From: Epiperipatus broadwayi
Lineage: Eukaryota; Onychophora; Udeonychophora; Euonychophora; Peripatidae
Direction: 5' to 3'
DNA: 64,000 nt
NCBI GenBank assembly: GCA_028023455.1
Contig: JAQFVV010006651.1
Location: 188,001-252,000, forward strand
Shown here: positions 50,746 to 63,640 of the stretch, piece by piece
Layout: every line of letters begins with the position of its first letter
How positions within the stretch are numbered: the stretch's first letter is position 1
The notes under the pieces: generated by a model
Database searches by the model: none
Told to the model about the DNA's origin: nothing
The model's input: the letters and a program-made list of their open reading frames with translations, nothing else
Program-made: the position numbers and the translations under genes

Positions 50746-52680
50746 ATTATACCAGACACTCAATCTCTTCTGACACAGAGGGCGCCACCAGATAACTCCG
50801 TATTTGGAAAATTTATTTACTGTGATCAGAATGGATGATGATGATGGTTTACGCTGACTAGACTCAGGGAGAAACAAGAGATTTTAAAATTGTCTAGACA
50901 ATTGAGAAATAAAAGCACAAAGACAAACATCAACCAAATTAAGTTTAAACATATTTAACAAAATTTTATTCAGAGAAGAATAACTTATAAGAAAAGTTTA
51001 TAAGTTAACAAATAGGATTAGCTCAGGCATGTACCAGAAAGACTAAACACAATTCTCTGGCAGACCTACAGACTTTCTAATAACAAATTATAAAGGAAGG
51101 AAGCAATTTTATTCAGCAGAGGATTCACCCAAACATTGGTTTTCACATTCAGATATTTAAACAATATGTTCTTGAAATAAAATTATGATACAAGTTCTGA
51201 GTACATGCTCTGATAAATTTTAAGCTACACGTAAATACAAAATAAATCTATCAGAGAGTGCACATGAGTATGAAAATATGAAAGCTTTAAATACTTTAGC
51301 AGCAAAAGTCTCTCTCACCTGTAATTTACAAAGGGATAAATATTATCTTCCTGCTGGCAACTTATAAAATTACAAAGCAAAACAATTCTAGTTTCTGCTT
51401 TCTGGGACCCAAGAAATGAAGAAACTAAATTCCCACCTGTAGAAAACTAGGAAAAAATAAAGTCACCAGCCAAAAAATTTTGGTGGTTTGCGAAAGCGCA
51501 AACACAGTATTTAAAATTAATTATGGGCTACTAAAATAATTACAGGTAAGCATTTAAAATATACACAACTGCTAAAGCATTTAGTAAAAGTTAGGCATAA
51601 AAATAGACTCACTTGTCACTCTCCAATAAACAAAAAAATTGAAAGCAGACTTAGAATCTTAAAACTAAGATTCCAAGACACACTACAAAATATAAGAAAA
51701 CACAACAAATATTATATATGGGGCTAAATATTGCTTAGGAATACAGATTTATAATTAGATTGAGTGGAGATTTAATTAAAAGAAATTTACCCTGGAAGAA
51801 TAAAAGAAAATAGTTATCCTACAGTTCAATACAGTTCACATAGAGTGCACACATTTATTTTAGTCCATGTTCAGGTCCTATGACAGTGGCAAGGTAGAGG
51901 TAGTGGGGTCTTGTTTATTTTAGGTGTTCATCACAGGATTGAATGAGAACTGGCAGGCATTGGTCTGTCTTTTGAGTTAAACTAGCACGACATATTGTTG
52001 GATAAAATGTATAGCAGTATATTTTGACATCACGGAGAAAGCAAAATTGTTTTAGTAACTGCAAATTTTGCTTTTAAAGATTAAATGTTTAAACTGCTAA
52101 TGATACAAATGTTGAAGAGGTCAATCTGACTCAATATTGAAACTAAGAAGCTGAATGAATCACTTTGACTGAGTGTTGACTTAATCTCTTTAGGATAGAA
52201 TATAATAGACTAACCCATGAACTTTTTTGGTATTATTTATACCTTCACTCAATTTCCCATGAGAACTAGCCTTGGTGTTCAATTTCTATGCCTCAGAGCA
52301 GTGGCAAATCTTAATCTCCCACTCAATCTAATCCAAGAGTTCTACCCAGGGATTATTGAAACAAAAACAACAACACAAATCAAATCTTCGCTTTTTAGAA
52401 TGAGTTTACAATGGTTAAAAATAAAAGCAACAGGAATGTAATTAGCTAGCCAGCTTGTTTTTTTTTATCAAATTGATTAAAAAAAAGTAAGAACAAGCAG
52501 TATAAGAAAACTATTTTAAAAACAATTTTATAAACATTAAAACGATCTATAAATGAGTAGGTGTTTTAATACTCTTTTTAATAATTAAAATCTTTTTTTT
52601 CTTTTAACTTTAGAAACTTAATGAAATTAAAAGTTTTTAATTTTGGCAGTACAACCCTTGAATCGGATGTCAATCCGGTT
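50746..52680. mobile_element. Unidentified ~1.9-kb insertion in the LINE RT
   Basis: It separates two parts of one RT domain that should be only about 30-40 residues apart, and lies between TA runs at 50,719-50,745 and 52,681-52,700. No terminal inverted or direct repeat is obvious, and no transposase or RT is seen. A short frame at 52,217-52,441 has no known domain. The edges contain GC-richer stretches (GAGGGCGCCACCAG near 50,780 and GAATCGGATGTCAATCCGG near 52,660). Confidence 0.5.
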
Positions 52681-53250
52681 CTATATATATATATATATAT
52701 TCTATTCATCTCATTTTCAATTGCTTTCAGGAGATAATCAATATAAAATGTGAACAAAAGAGCATTTAATGGTGAGCCTTGTGGAATCAAATTAAATGGA
52801 ATGAGTGATGGTGAATACTTCCCACTAAGAGTTATCTGAATTTCTCAACTTAGAAAAAAATCCATAATTATGTAGATTAATGCCCTGGTTATTGCTATAT
52901 CTGATAATACATTAATTAAAATATCATATCAAATGCTGATTTAATGTCCGGCTAAACTATTTTGACTGTACCAATTATCATCTTATATTAAAATGCTGCC
53001 TGCCTAGTTAATGAGTCTATCTTTTCAAACTGGGTTTTTGATAGCAATAGTAAAATATAAGGTTCAATTCTATCTTTAATTACTGATTCCAGGATCTTAA
53101 TCCCAAGTGGACTCATTGATATGGATCTGGGTTTGGAATGTGGTTATATATTTCCTTCTTTTTAACAAATAGAACCAGTGAGATGGTATAAGGCCCATAT
53201 ATGTGATAGATTTTCTTTGTTAGAAAGTTAGCTAGATGTGTCAGGTATTT

Positions 53251-55269
53251 TGCTATGAATTGACTTGTTTTGTATACAGACATTTATAAATTATATTTTT
53301 TTAATTCTTTTTAAATGACTTATAAATATCTATGCATTTATTTAAGTCACTATGGTATTTTAGTTTCCAACATTTATAATCTACATATGGTTAGAATCCA
53401 GGTGGAATATTAAAATTTTTTGGACTGCTTAAAATTTTCAAGAAATATTAACATTTTTGTGGTATCAGGATAGTAGTCATTCAGAACTAGTTATTCAGTT
53501 ATTGGGTTATAAATGGGTATTTAATTATTTTTAGTTTAAGTGATTGAAAATAGAGAGAAAAAGAAACAATCCCCTAAAATCTGGAGAACAAAATAAATGT
53601 AAGGTATAATCTATGCATTCAACAGCCACATTATTATTAGAGAAAATTAATAAAGATAGATGAAACCATCAAAAGAGTAGAACCTAGAACACACCAAACA
53701 TGTGATTTATTTCATCAGAGTTTATAACCATATCAAAATCCAGAGAAAATTTTAACCAATTGTTATGAAAGGTTAACCAAATATGAAGAATCTATTATTA
53801 TTGCCTAAATTATTATTGCGGGGGGATGGGGAGTATTAGAGGAAGGTGCCAACAATTTATTAGTATAGTGAATATTTTTTTCTTTTACTTCCTAACATTC
53901 TTGCAAAAAAAAAAAAAAAATACTGCAAATTTTTATCTAAGTCTCTAAATATAAGTTAAGCAATTAAAAATAGATAATCATTATTTATTATTGCATCTTC
54001 TGGTTTTCTTTTTCTTTTTGTTTAATTCATTTCATATATGTCGTATGCATATATTTATAACTAAATACTTTTTTCCGAGCTTAATATTAAAAAAAATCTT
54101 AATTTTTTTATTAAAATCTGATCTTTTATTAAATCATGAAAGCTTCCTTATGAATGCAATGTATGTGTTCGCATTTCTTTTAGCTGAACCAATGTAGTTC
54201 GTGGATAATTTTAAAAAGTATAGAAGAATCAACATTATTAACTATTCACTTAAAATTACACAATAAAAACACATATTGTTATTTGCAGTAATTTAAAATA
54301 TTGCTCTAAAAATAATTATTGACTTTTTACTAAGTAAAAATAAAGTAAAACAAACCATTATGAAACAAACTCAAATTAGAAAATTTAATTGAAAGCATTA
54401 ACACAGTGAAGCACTTCAATTTTTGTTAAATCTCAACAGTCATCAGCTCTTTATTTTGTTTCCAGTTTCTAAAAAATATAAATGGAACTCTAGAGAAGCA
54501 TAAAAGAAAGACATGAGAGTGCTTTTGAAAGTAATATTTTATGCTACTTTTATTTTATAGATTCTAAATAGAAAAAAAAATTAACTTATTAATTAGAATA
54601 AAATTATATAACTACACCTTTTTATCTTCTTATCTAATTATATGCATTATCTAAATGATTTTGAACACATCTTCTTTCATTACCCCAATATGGTCTTTAA
54701 AATTGAGCTGGGTAAAACTTAAATTTTATTCCAAGTTTCAAATGAGCTTAGAACTTTATTTTTTAGATAACTAAAATCTTATCCAATCTGATTAATAAAT
54801 TGATATCTATTTTTAATCCAAAAATAAAATAAAAACGGAAAAACTATCAAACGCAGCTTCACTATTCAGCTTTAGAAAGCCTTTTTTAAAAAGTGTTCTT
54901 CCATGGCAGAATGTTGGAGAAGCAAGTGTCCTGAAATAGAATATATAAAACCTTATTATCTTTCATTTTATTTAAATATTTGTCTCTATACCATTTATCT
55001 TTCTATTTCTATTTTAATTATTTATCCAGTACACAGGTAGTATGTGATCATAAAGAGAAAGGCTGTAATCTTTTCCACAGGTACTTCAAAGATTTATAAT
55101 AGCCAAATGATGTTTTTTTTACTATGGAGAGAACTCTCAAACTTTGATATAAGATAGAAACCTTATAAAGATAAAAAATGGCCATCTTATATTTAACCTA
55201 AATTCACATTTATGCAGACCAACCTGAAGCATCTTGATTTAAGGGCATGAAGATGTTATTCACTTTACA
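53251..55269. other. AT-rich region, nothing recognised
   Basis: A (G)5 run lies at 53,820 and an A17-type run at 53,906. The short frame at 53,991-54,197 is hydrophobic and of no known family. Confidence 0.35.
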
Positions 55270-55520
55270 TTTAAATACACTATTTCCTATCTTGTGTTGA
55301 GGTTTAAGAGTTTCCTCTACAGTCACAAAACTACATTGTTTGACTATTATAAGCATTTAAAGCACCTGTGGAAAAGGTTAAAGCCTTTTTCTTTCTATTT
55401 CTCTAGAATTACAAAGATAAAGACAAATGATGGATTCAGCATTCTTAAATACATGATGTTTCTCTTAATGATAGTAAGTATAATTACTCATTATTATGGC
55501 TATGTAACTGCTATTCTGAC
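55270..55520 (+). repeat. Dispersed repeat related to 30,200-30,450
   Basis: Diverged but collinear with the copy at 30.2 kb: 'aggtttaagagtttcctcta', 'tgtttgactattataagca' and 'taaatacatgatgtttctct'. The open frame at 55,294-55,527 falls in it and ends hydrophobic, but the other copy is not open, so coding is doubtful. Confidence 0.5.
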
Positions 55521-58500
55521 CAGTTGAACAATTATGTATTAATAAATTAAAAAAACACTATATACTTCAACCAGATTTTAAATTCCAAATTATAAATATG
55601 GCAGGTGAATGTTATATTTGTTATACAAGTGTTTTACTTAATTATATATTTTTATACACACACAATGTAAATAGATATATATTGTGTTATCCTGAATTAG
55701 ACCTTAAGTGGTGATTATCATATATATATATATTATTAAAAAAAATAATTTTATCCATGATTTTATAGATTATTGATTATTTAGAGTCTTAAATTTAAAA
55801 TTATTGTAAATGTTCAAAATACAAAAGTAATAATTCATGATTTGGTTTTATTTTTATCTTTTATAAGTAGTTTGCGTTTTGATTTTTTTTTTTAATTTTT
55901 ATTTAAAATAACACACAGTAAACTTAACATCCTATTTTAAAAGTTATTTAAAAATTTAAAAACATATATTTTAAATAAGAGTTAAAATAATATTGTTCTT
56001 ATCTACATATTTTAATAACAATAAATTTTAATAAGTAAATAACAAAGTGCATTCTAAGTGTGTGATACATTTGTGTGCCTGTATGAATTTTAAAATTACA
56101 AATATGTTTAAAGTTAATATTTGTTATTCAAAAATATATTATTTGTAACAGTATTTTTAAAAGAAAAAAATGTAAAAGAAAGACATATTATTAGAGATGT
56201 TATTCTGTTTGTAAAAAAAGATAAAATTCTAATAAAAGGGAAATCATGATTCTTTTAAAATAAAGAGACATATGTACTTCTACACACAAACACAAAGTAT
56301 AACATGGACTTTCCAATCTTAGGTATTAATAATAAGCAGCTAGTGTGTAGATTTAAGTATTGGACACTCAAGCCCAATTTTTTTGATTTTTTTACTCAAA
56401 ATGAACATGTGGTCATTACTTATATTATATTTCAAGATATATAAGATAAACATACTTAGCATTGACACCATATGTGTGTTGTATCACAGATCAGAAGAGA
56501 AACAAAAACATATACTCTTTGAGTGTAGTAGCCTACAATACACTTGATCTTATATTACAAAAATTTATCAACAAAAGAATATCACTATACATTCAATTAC
56601 AGAGTCTTTTCCAAATGTCTGCTTTGCAGAAATAAGAAGTACAATATGTATACTATATGTAATAATGCACTAGGTGCACTTATTTTTACAAATAGTAATG
56701 CAAGAAATTTTAACATATTTAACCTCTCGGTTATGACCATTCAAAATGTTTATGAATTTTCAAATTATCAACATCCTGTTTAACTTTAAAACTATTAGAA
56801 ATCTAAAAAGCCTATGCATGGTGCTTTTTACATTTTTATTTTCAACTTTTTTTTTTAGTTTCAGAAAATATAAGTATTATTTTTCTACTATAAAAAATAA
56901 AAATTTTATATTTTTTATAAATAAGTAAATTGAATCTTTTTGTCTTTCAGTTTTTTCATTTTTAAGGCAATTATTTTAAATATGAAATTTACATCGGAAA
57001 AAATGTAAGATTTAAACTGACCTTCTTAGGCGGCAAAATCAACAAATGTTAGTGAAAACTTTCTACTGGTAAGTAATTTTATATGTTTTTTAATTATTAT
57101 TTGAATATATATTTGATAAAAGAATACACAAAAGAATTATTATTGAAACTAACATATATGTTGATCAAAAAATAGCTTGTGATTGTATAAATTTGTATCA
57201 TGAATTATCTGCATTTTTTGGCATGGCTGGGCTTACCTCCAGATGTCCAGTATATGAATTTGATGATATCTATAGAGTTCTGATATGAGAGAAAAACAAA
57301 CATATTTTGCAAATATTATGATCTGATTTAGATTTTTTTCTATATTGTCTTGTTTGCATTTTAATGATAATAAAAACATGCCAAATGCTAAAAGTAAAGA
57401 TTTTGATAGAGTATATAAACTTAGGCTGATTATAGACTACTGCAATGTGAATTTCAAAGCTGGATATTAAATGCAAAGAGAGGTGGCAATTGATGAAGCT
57501 ATTACTAAATTTATTGGTCATAGTAGCATGAAGCAATATGAGCCCTCAAAACCTATAAAGATAAGATAAATAATATTACTTTGTACTGACTCTAAACAAC
57601 TAACTGATGTACCTCAAGCTTAACTCTATAATGAATTTAGTATTTCATTCACTTTTTATTTGTTTTATTATTTTATTTTGTATATATGTATTTAGTGACT
57701 TTTAGTGGTAATTTTTAATAAATTACCAACTTTATTGAAGTTTTTTATTATAATATTCAAATTATTCTAATTATTGATCAATATTAACTACTTGTTATAA
57801 AGGATGTTATTAGAAATAACATTCATTGCAAACCCCTGTATGGAAAAACATTTTGAAGGGCTACTAGGAAAAGTGAAAGGTACTAATATTTTTATTCTAC
57901 GAAGTATTCAAGTGATGAATTATCTTAGGTAAGTGTTATTATATACCTTTTTTTAGAAATTTAATGATGAATGCAACTAATCTACTAACAAAATTATAGT
58001 TTTAACATATATGCATAATAATTTTGAATTTATGAAATAACATGAAAATAATTATTAGAAATATTAACTTTCATTCTTTTTTTTATTACTTTGAATATCA
58101 ATGACTACATTTTTTGAGCTTAATTGTATTCTTTGATCGTTTATGATTCAAACAATATATATTATGTCATTTTTAAATAATATAAATTGAAGTTGTGATA
58201 AAATTTGTGGCTTAGCATAATTTTTTAAATATTCAGTATGGCCACTTTGCCAGCCAATATGAAAGAAAGCTGGAAAAAGATTATCTTACTAGATGCTAAT
58301 ATATATGTATGAAGACAACAAATAGATCAAGAACTTGCCAAGGATTTAAAAAATATTATAACTTTAAATATGATAATTATCATTTCAAAAAGGATAATAC
58401 TTATTAATTAATTTCTACTACAAAGTGAAATCTTTTCAGGAATTATTGATCATTAATTTGCTCTATAAGGTTCAGATACTCTAAAAGAAACATGTCTTTT

Positions 58501-59843
58501 GGAATTATTATATTTTAAATATTGGATTCTTTTGTGGATTTATGAACTAAAATAAAAATTATTTAAAGAGCAAAAGAACTCTTGATGATAAATATTAATT
58601 ATTGTTTGTATGGGTTGGATGATGTATTTATAATTATTATTTGTAATTATTTTGAATTAATACTGTTCATGTTTTAAAAGGTCATATAACATATTCATGT
58701 GTATGGATGAATATATAAATGCATAAACATATGACTGAATAATTGTAAATTTATATTTAAATAATTATAACAGATCTTAATTGATAATTTCTTTGGTTTG
58801 TTGATGAATGCTCAATAGGCAAACTATAATGAGTTAATTTTTTTTTTCCTATGATTTTATATATATTGCCCATTTGGATAATAGATAAATGAATATTTTC
58901 TTCTAGTTTAAAAAGAATGTTTAATGTCATGCACCATTTTTGATAGTTTAAACAAATATACTATTATATGATATTTTAATTTAAATTATTAAAACATATT
59001 TATTAATTGTCTATTATTCACTTTGTAAATAATTTATTACTCATTAAATATGAGTTATGAGTCTCATTTAAATTAATAAATATATAATATAGCAATCATA
59101 ATTTATAGTTGTGTTATAAGCATAAATACATAAAATTAGCAAGGAATATACATGTTATCATTATATTAAAGTTCAATAATTATTAAAAGTGAATCTAATG
59201 TTTTATGAACATCCATTGGCATAAGATAAATTATTGTAATAAATTTCATATAATTATTAAACTTAATAACTTTATTTATTTATAAGTATAACATAAATTT
59301 ACCACATAATAATAAAAGGGTCATTTATGAATGAAAATCAATATAAATATTATTAATAAATTTTAAGTATTATTCTAATATAGATTTTGGATTATCTTAT
59401 TAATAGAACTTGCTTAATCTTTACTCATTTTGTTCCATTACAAATTTAGCTCATTTAATTTTACAGCACTATTAATTTTAGCTAGCCAATTTACATTATT
59501 ATAGATTCGATAATGTATAATTTACGCTATTACAGATTTTAACTTTATAATTCATATGGCATATAAATTTTAACATTCCATTTGATCAATTTATTCCATA
59601 ATAAATTTTATTATTCATACATATTGGTATTTTATTGTAATAACTAGATCAATTAACTTGCCTGAAGACTTGAAACATTAATAAGAGGAATGTTTATGTT
59701 CATATTTTATATCAGTAAAGATTTAATGTTCAGAGATAGGGCATATAAATAGTCTATTTCTTTCTCTTGTGATTATTTTTTATTCATTACAGAGTCTTTT
59801 TCATTGATCTCATTTTTCTATCATCACTATATATATATATAAT
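55521..59843. other. Very AT-rich region, nothing recognised
   Basis: Only simple-sequence tracts and short frames with no domain are visible (56,544-56,783; 56,746-56,928; 57,270-57,536 minus). The last covers a sequence with methionine and lysine codons in plausible order but no recognisable family. Confidence 0.35.
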
Positions 59844-60108
59844 CACTAGATGGAGCTTATCAATCAGCTCCAACAAGCTTTAAATGTTTACATAAATGCC
59901 GAAAGAGATAGAATTCAAAATCTCTATCGTTGTCACCCACCTCCAGACCAGCTAGTTTTGAGCTTATTAGCTCACATCAATGTAGGGTGGGAGACTAGAA
60001 ACTAGACCTAAAATATCAACTCTAAAGTCAGAGATTTTGAATTCTATCTCTTTCGGCATTTATGTAAATAAAGTTTGTTGGAGCTGATTGGTAAGCTCCA
60101 TCTAGTGT
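59844..60108. repeat. Foldback repeat, ~80-bp arms
   Basis: 59,844-59,925 and 60,030-60,108 are inverted copies (CACTAGATGGAGCTTAYCAA, GCCGAAAGAGATAGAATTC) with a 104-bp middle. TA runs lie on both sides (59,828-59,841 and 60,160-60,173). It is GC-richer than its surroundings. Confidence 0.9.
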
Positions 60109-62035
60109 AAAATGCAAGCTTAAAGGCAGGTTATGAAATTTATAACTTGTTTTGATTATCATATATATATATATTGTGCCAAGGCCAAATTGTCACATAT
60201 ATAAAATAATTTTATCTAAAAAAATTATTAAAGTAAGGAATCAACAAATTAATAAATAAATTACAAAAATCTCAAGTTTCTTTATTAAACGAAATGTAGT
60301 TTGTTTTCGTAAATGTAAAGTTAAAAGTCTAAGTAGTTTTTGAAATAAAAGTTACAATTAATTAAGTAAAAGAGGGGAGGGGGAGTTTTCCTATAAAAAA
60401 AAACAACAACTAAGAGTTCTTAAAGGAAGTTAAAGGGTTTTTATTATAAATTAAAAGTTAAGATATAAATATCTTTTCATTCGCGATCGTCCAGACATCT
60501 AAAATATATATGTGCGTAAATGTAAGTTTGGTAATAAAATATATAATAAATGCGTGTATATGTGCGTGTTAAAATCATATTGAGAAAAACACATGAAAAC
60601 AAATATTGGAATGAAATGTATTTAAAAACACAATGGTGAGCTATTAATTAAAAATATAAAAACAACACGTTTATGAAAGCTACTACTAATTAAACAATCT
60701 GCAAAAACATGTTGTCATAGAATTAATTACTAAAGGAATTTTGACAACACCTATTGCACATTTGCCGGAGGATATTAAAACAAAAACACTTTGCAGATAT
60801 AAATAGCCAGTTTTTTATCGGAGTTTTATTCAGTCTAGTTTGCAGTGACAGTCTTGTGCAATTTCTATTATGTATCAAGAAACAAAAATGCATTGTTGAG
60901 CAGCTTTTGGAAATATATGCTCATACTTCAGCCATTTTAGTCCAACAAGATCATCAAAACCTGCCTGAGAAATAATGTCTGCATAACAACTCAGAAATCC
61001 TCCGTCAAACGTTCAACTGTCTTCAAGAATAAGACCAATGGATTTGCACAAAATCTCTTCAAGAAACGTCCAAATCTAACTGGTTAGATATAATCCATCA
61101 GAAGCAGCAGAAGCATCCAACAACAAGCAATATCCCCATTCCGAAAATCCTAGGTAAACATTTATTTATTATCATTTATACATAGTAGCCACCGCTGTAA
61201 TTCGTAAATATTCAAGATTCAAATTATATGAACTCTATCATACATAAAATGAACTATTGATATGTGTGTGTAAGTTTCAAATGCTATTAATGCTTTATTA
61301 TTATATTTGTGAAAGATATGAGTTAATATGTGCATGATCATTATATCAGTGTTATTAGTTAAATTAGATAAATATCAGTATTCTACTATTAACATCTACA
61401 AGAATATTTAAACTAGCTTAGAAATGTTAATTTAGAATAGGTGTGTATTATATTAGATTTATAAAGATGTTTAAATTTAGTCAATAAATGTTGGGAAATA
61501 AATTATCTTTAAACTTAATTAATGTTAATTAAAATAAAATGTCTTCAAACTTAAACTTTATTTGTCGGTCAATTCTTTTTTTACCAACCTTTTATTAATT
61601 CTTTCCACCACTAATTTTGTATAATTTTGTTATTGAATTAAAATTAGACTGAGCTAGTTTTAGGGAATGTTTCGAGCGCTGGATTATGAGTCTACTGCCC
61701 GAATACGTTAGTCTTCAGACTAGCTGGCGCCCTGGGGTTTACCCCAAAACAAATAAAGTATTTGGATAGTAGGGTTTGAATATAGCAGCCGAGATGGGCC
61801 ATTGTTGATAGTTAAAGCTATCAATAAGATCTCCCATTTTGCTCGAACATGCCAGTTCCTTCACATAACCTTTATAAGATTATAAATGTATTATGAAGGA
61901 GTTTGAAACCAGCCAAAACTTATATATATGTATAAGTAAGTGGTTTCAGCGGTTTGACCCGGTACAATATATAATGCTCAGAGATAAGTGACCATTAGAA
62001 ACCAGTCCATAGGCAATTCCAATATAGATAAAAAT
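60109..62035. other. AT-rich region with one GC-richer patch
   Basis: 61,670-61,810 is GC-richer and includes CGAGCGCTGGATTATGAGTC, CTAGCTGGCGCCCTGGGG and GGGTTTGAATATAGCAGCC; it may be a SINE fragment. The frame at 60,754-60,975 (plus, 73 codons) uses the rare start position CATATTTGCC-proximal ATG and has no known domain. 60,980-61,140 is also of balanced composition and could be an exon-like or repeat remnant, but no long frame continues. Confidence 0.35.
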
Positions 62036-62136
62036 TAACAATCTCAAACTGTTGTCAAAGCAACCTCCTTTTAACAATAAGGGATTCCACATTTATTGTT
62101 AAAAGAAGGTTACCTTGATAAAATTTTGAGATTGTT
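62036..62136. repeat. Short palindrome, ~43-bp arms
   Basis: ACAATCTCAAACTGTTGTC and CCTCCTTTTAACAATAA pair with TTATTGTTAAAAGAAGG and TTTTGAGATTGTTG around a loop of about 12 bp, with several mismatches. Confidence 0.75.
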
Positions 62137-63640
62137 GATTGTGAGTGGAGTGAGACTTGACAGTTGTAAATAAAAATGTAACAATTTACTATACATAAAT
62201 TCTCTTCATATAATAGAGATATATATAAGAGATGGTGACCTGGGCCAACTGATGAGTGCTGGTTCAGCATGAAATGCATCTTGGGGACCATTTGTCTTTT
62301 ATTATATGGGGAAGTATGGAAGGTTTTTTATATATCTATAAAAATTTTAATACTAAATGAAATCTAACATGTTATTTATATTGACTGATTAAAATTTAAA
62401 GTTAGTTTACATATATAAATGGTTAAATTTAAAATCAATCATATACAAACATAAGAAAAATGATCAAATTAATTACCATTTAGTCTTCTTTGTTTGTTTG
62501 TTTTTTTCATTTTAAAGTTCGACAACCATTTAAGTTCGACAACTATTTGACACTTCTTTATTTGAAATGACAAACGCTTAAATTCATGAGCCATTTGTAG
62601 ATTATTGTTTTGGAGTGTCTTGTATCTGGGTTAGGTCATAATGGATCAATTGAAAGTGACAGATTAACTTTGAATACTTATGTAATATTTATATTGATTT
62701 ACTATGGATGAATAGTTGGTTTCCACTTAAATGCATGCTTATTAATAATTTGCTTTTCTTCTAATGGATGTTACTGATTGGATAGGAGAAAATGGAGGGA
62801 ACTAAATCTTTACCCTACCATTTTTTAATGAAAATCCACTTAGAGTATTGTGATTATACCAAAAAAAAAATGTGTATTAAATGGCAGCAAAGTTTTGCTT
62901 CTTAATACTAATGGCAACAGTCAATAATCATCTGTGTTTTTTTTTTGTTTACCTCAGTCTTTCACACACTACTAATATCAATGCCAGGTAGCCTTTATTA
63001 CAACAATCATTGATTTGTAAAATATTAAAGTTAAAAAAATTACATACAAAAATATACCTTACAGTTTACAAAAAAATACATAAATAAGTAATAAATAATA
63101 AAATTACATCATTTAGTAATTTTATATGCCAATATTTTAAACACTGATATTACTAAAGGTAAATACTTTAAATACAAACCAATATCTTTGTAAAATCTAT
63201 ATGCATATATATATAATATCACCACTGCCATTTATTTTTAAATCCCAAAATCATAAATAAATGCATATACCAAAAAATTGAAATAAATAACAACAACATA
63301 TATATTTATAAATAAACTCCCATATCAAAGTCAAAACAAAGATTTTTTTATGATAATAATGACAATTTGATGAAAATGGTGGGTCATTCCAACCTTTACA
63401 ACACATATATTTATTAAGCATTATACTGGAAAAATATGTCCTTGTCAAACAATTTGTTGTCCTAACTTTTCAATTGATTTCCTATGTGTTACTTGATTAT
63501 GTTTTTATTTTATTTATTTGCTTTAGTTGTAATTTTTAATGAAAAAACTTATTTTTAATCCCATGAGTTTTTTTTTTCATTCACTTTCATTTTTAATAAT
63601 AATAATAACTTATTCTACATTAAATAATTATATTTTTCAC
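62137..63640. other. AT-rich region, nothing recognised
   Basis: The short frames at 62,055-62,291 (minus) and 63,251-63,448 (minus) have no domain. No repeat partner was noticed. Confidence 0.35.

Larger units (their letters stand above)
49278..53250 (-). pseudogene. LINE (Jockey/CR1/R1-like) RT, minus strand, split by an insertion
   Basis: From the 5' side, a degenerate 'YTISLVLFVKKKEIYNHIPN' lies near 53,150-53,210. Then PDIKSAFDMIF (motif A) lies at 52,918-52,951 and IPQGSPLNALLFTFYIDYLL lies at 52,728-52,790. The frame then hits a TA run at 52,681-52,700. It resumes 2 kb away with AYMDDIIFLPTKKQIPKLIK (motif C) at about 50,640-50,698. Downstream, the frame 49,278-49,568 ends the protein with a C-terminal CxxxSETQSCFLFICP motif, a remnant of the 'C...E...H.LFECP' tail. 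It carries several stops and an embedded palindrome (49,639-49,810). Confidence 0.7.

Noticed and set aside
55294-55527. Small membrane protein gene
   Set aside because: The frame lies in a dispersed repeat whose other copy at 30.2 kb is not open. The hydrophobicity follows from T-rich codons.
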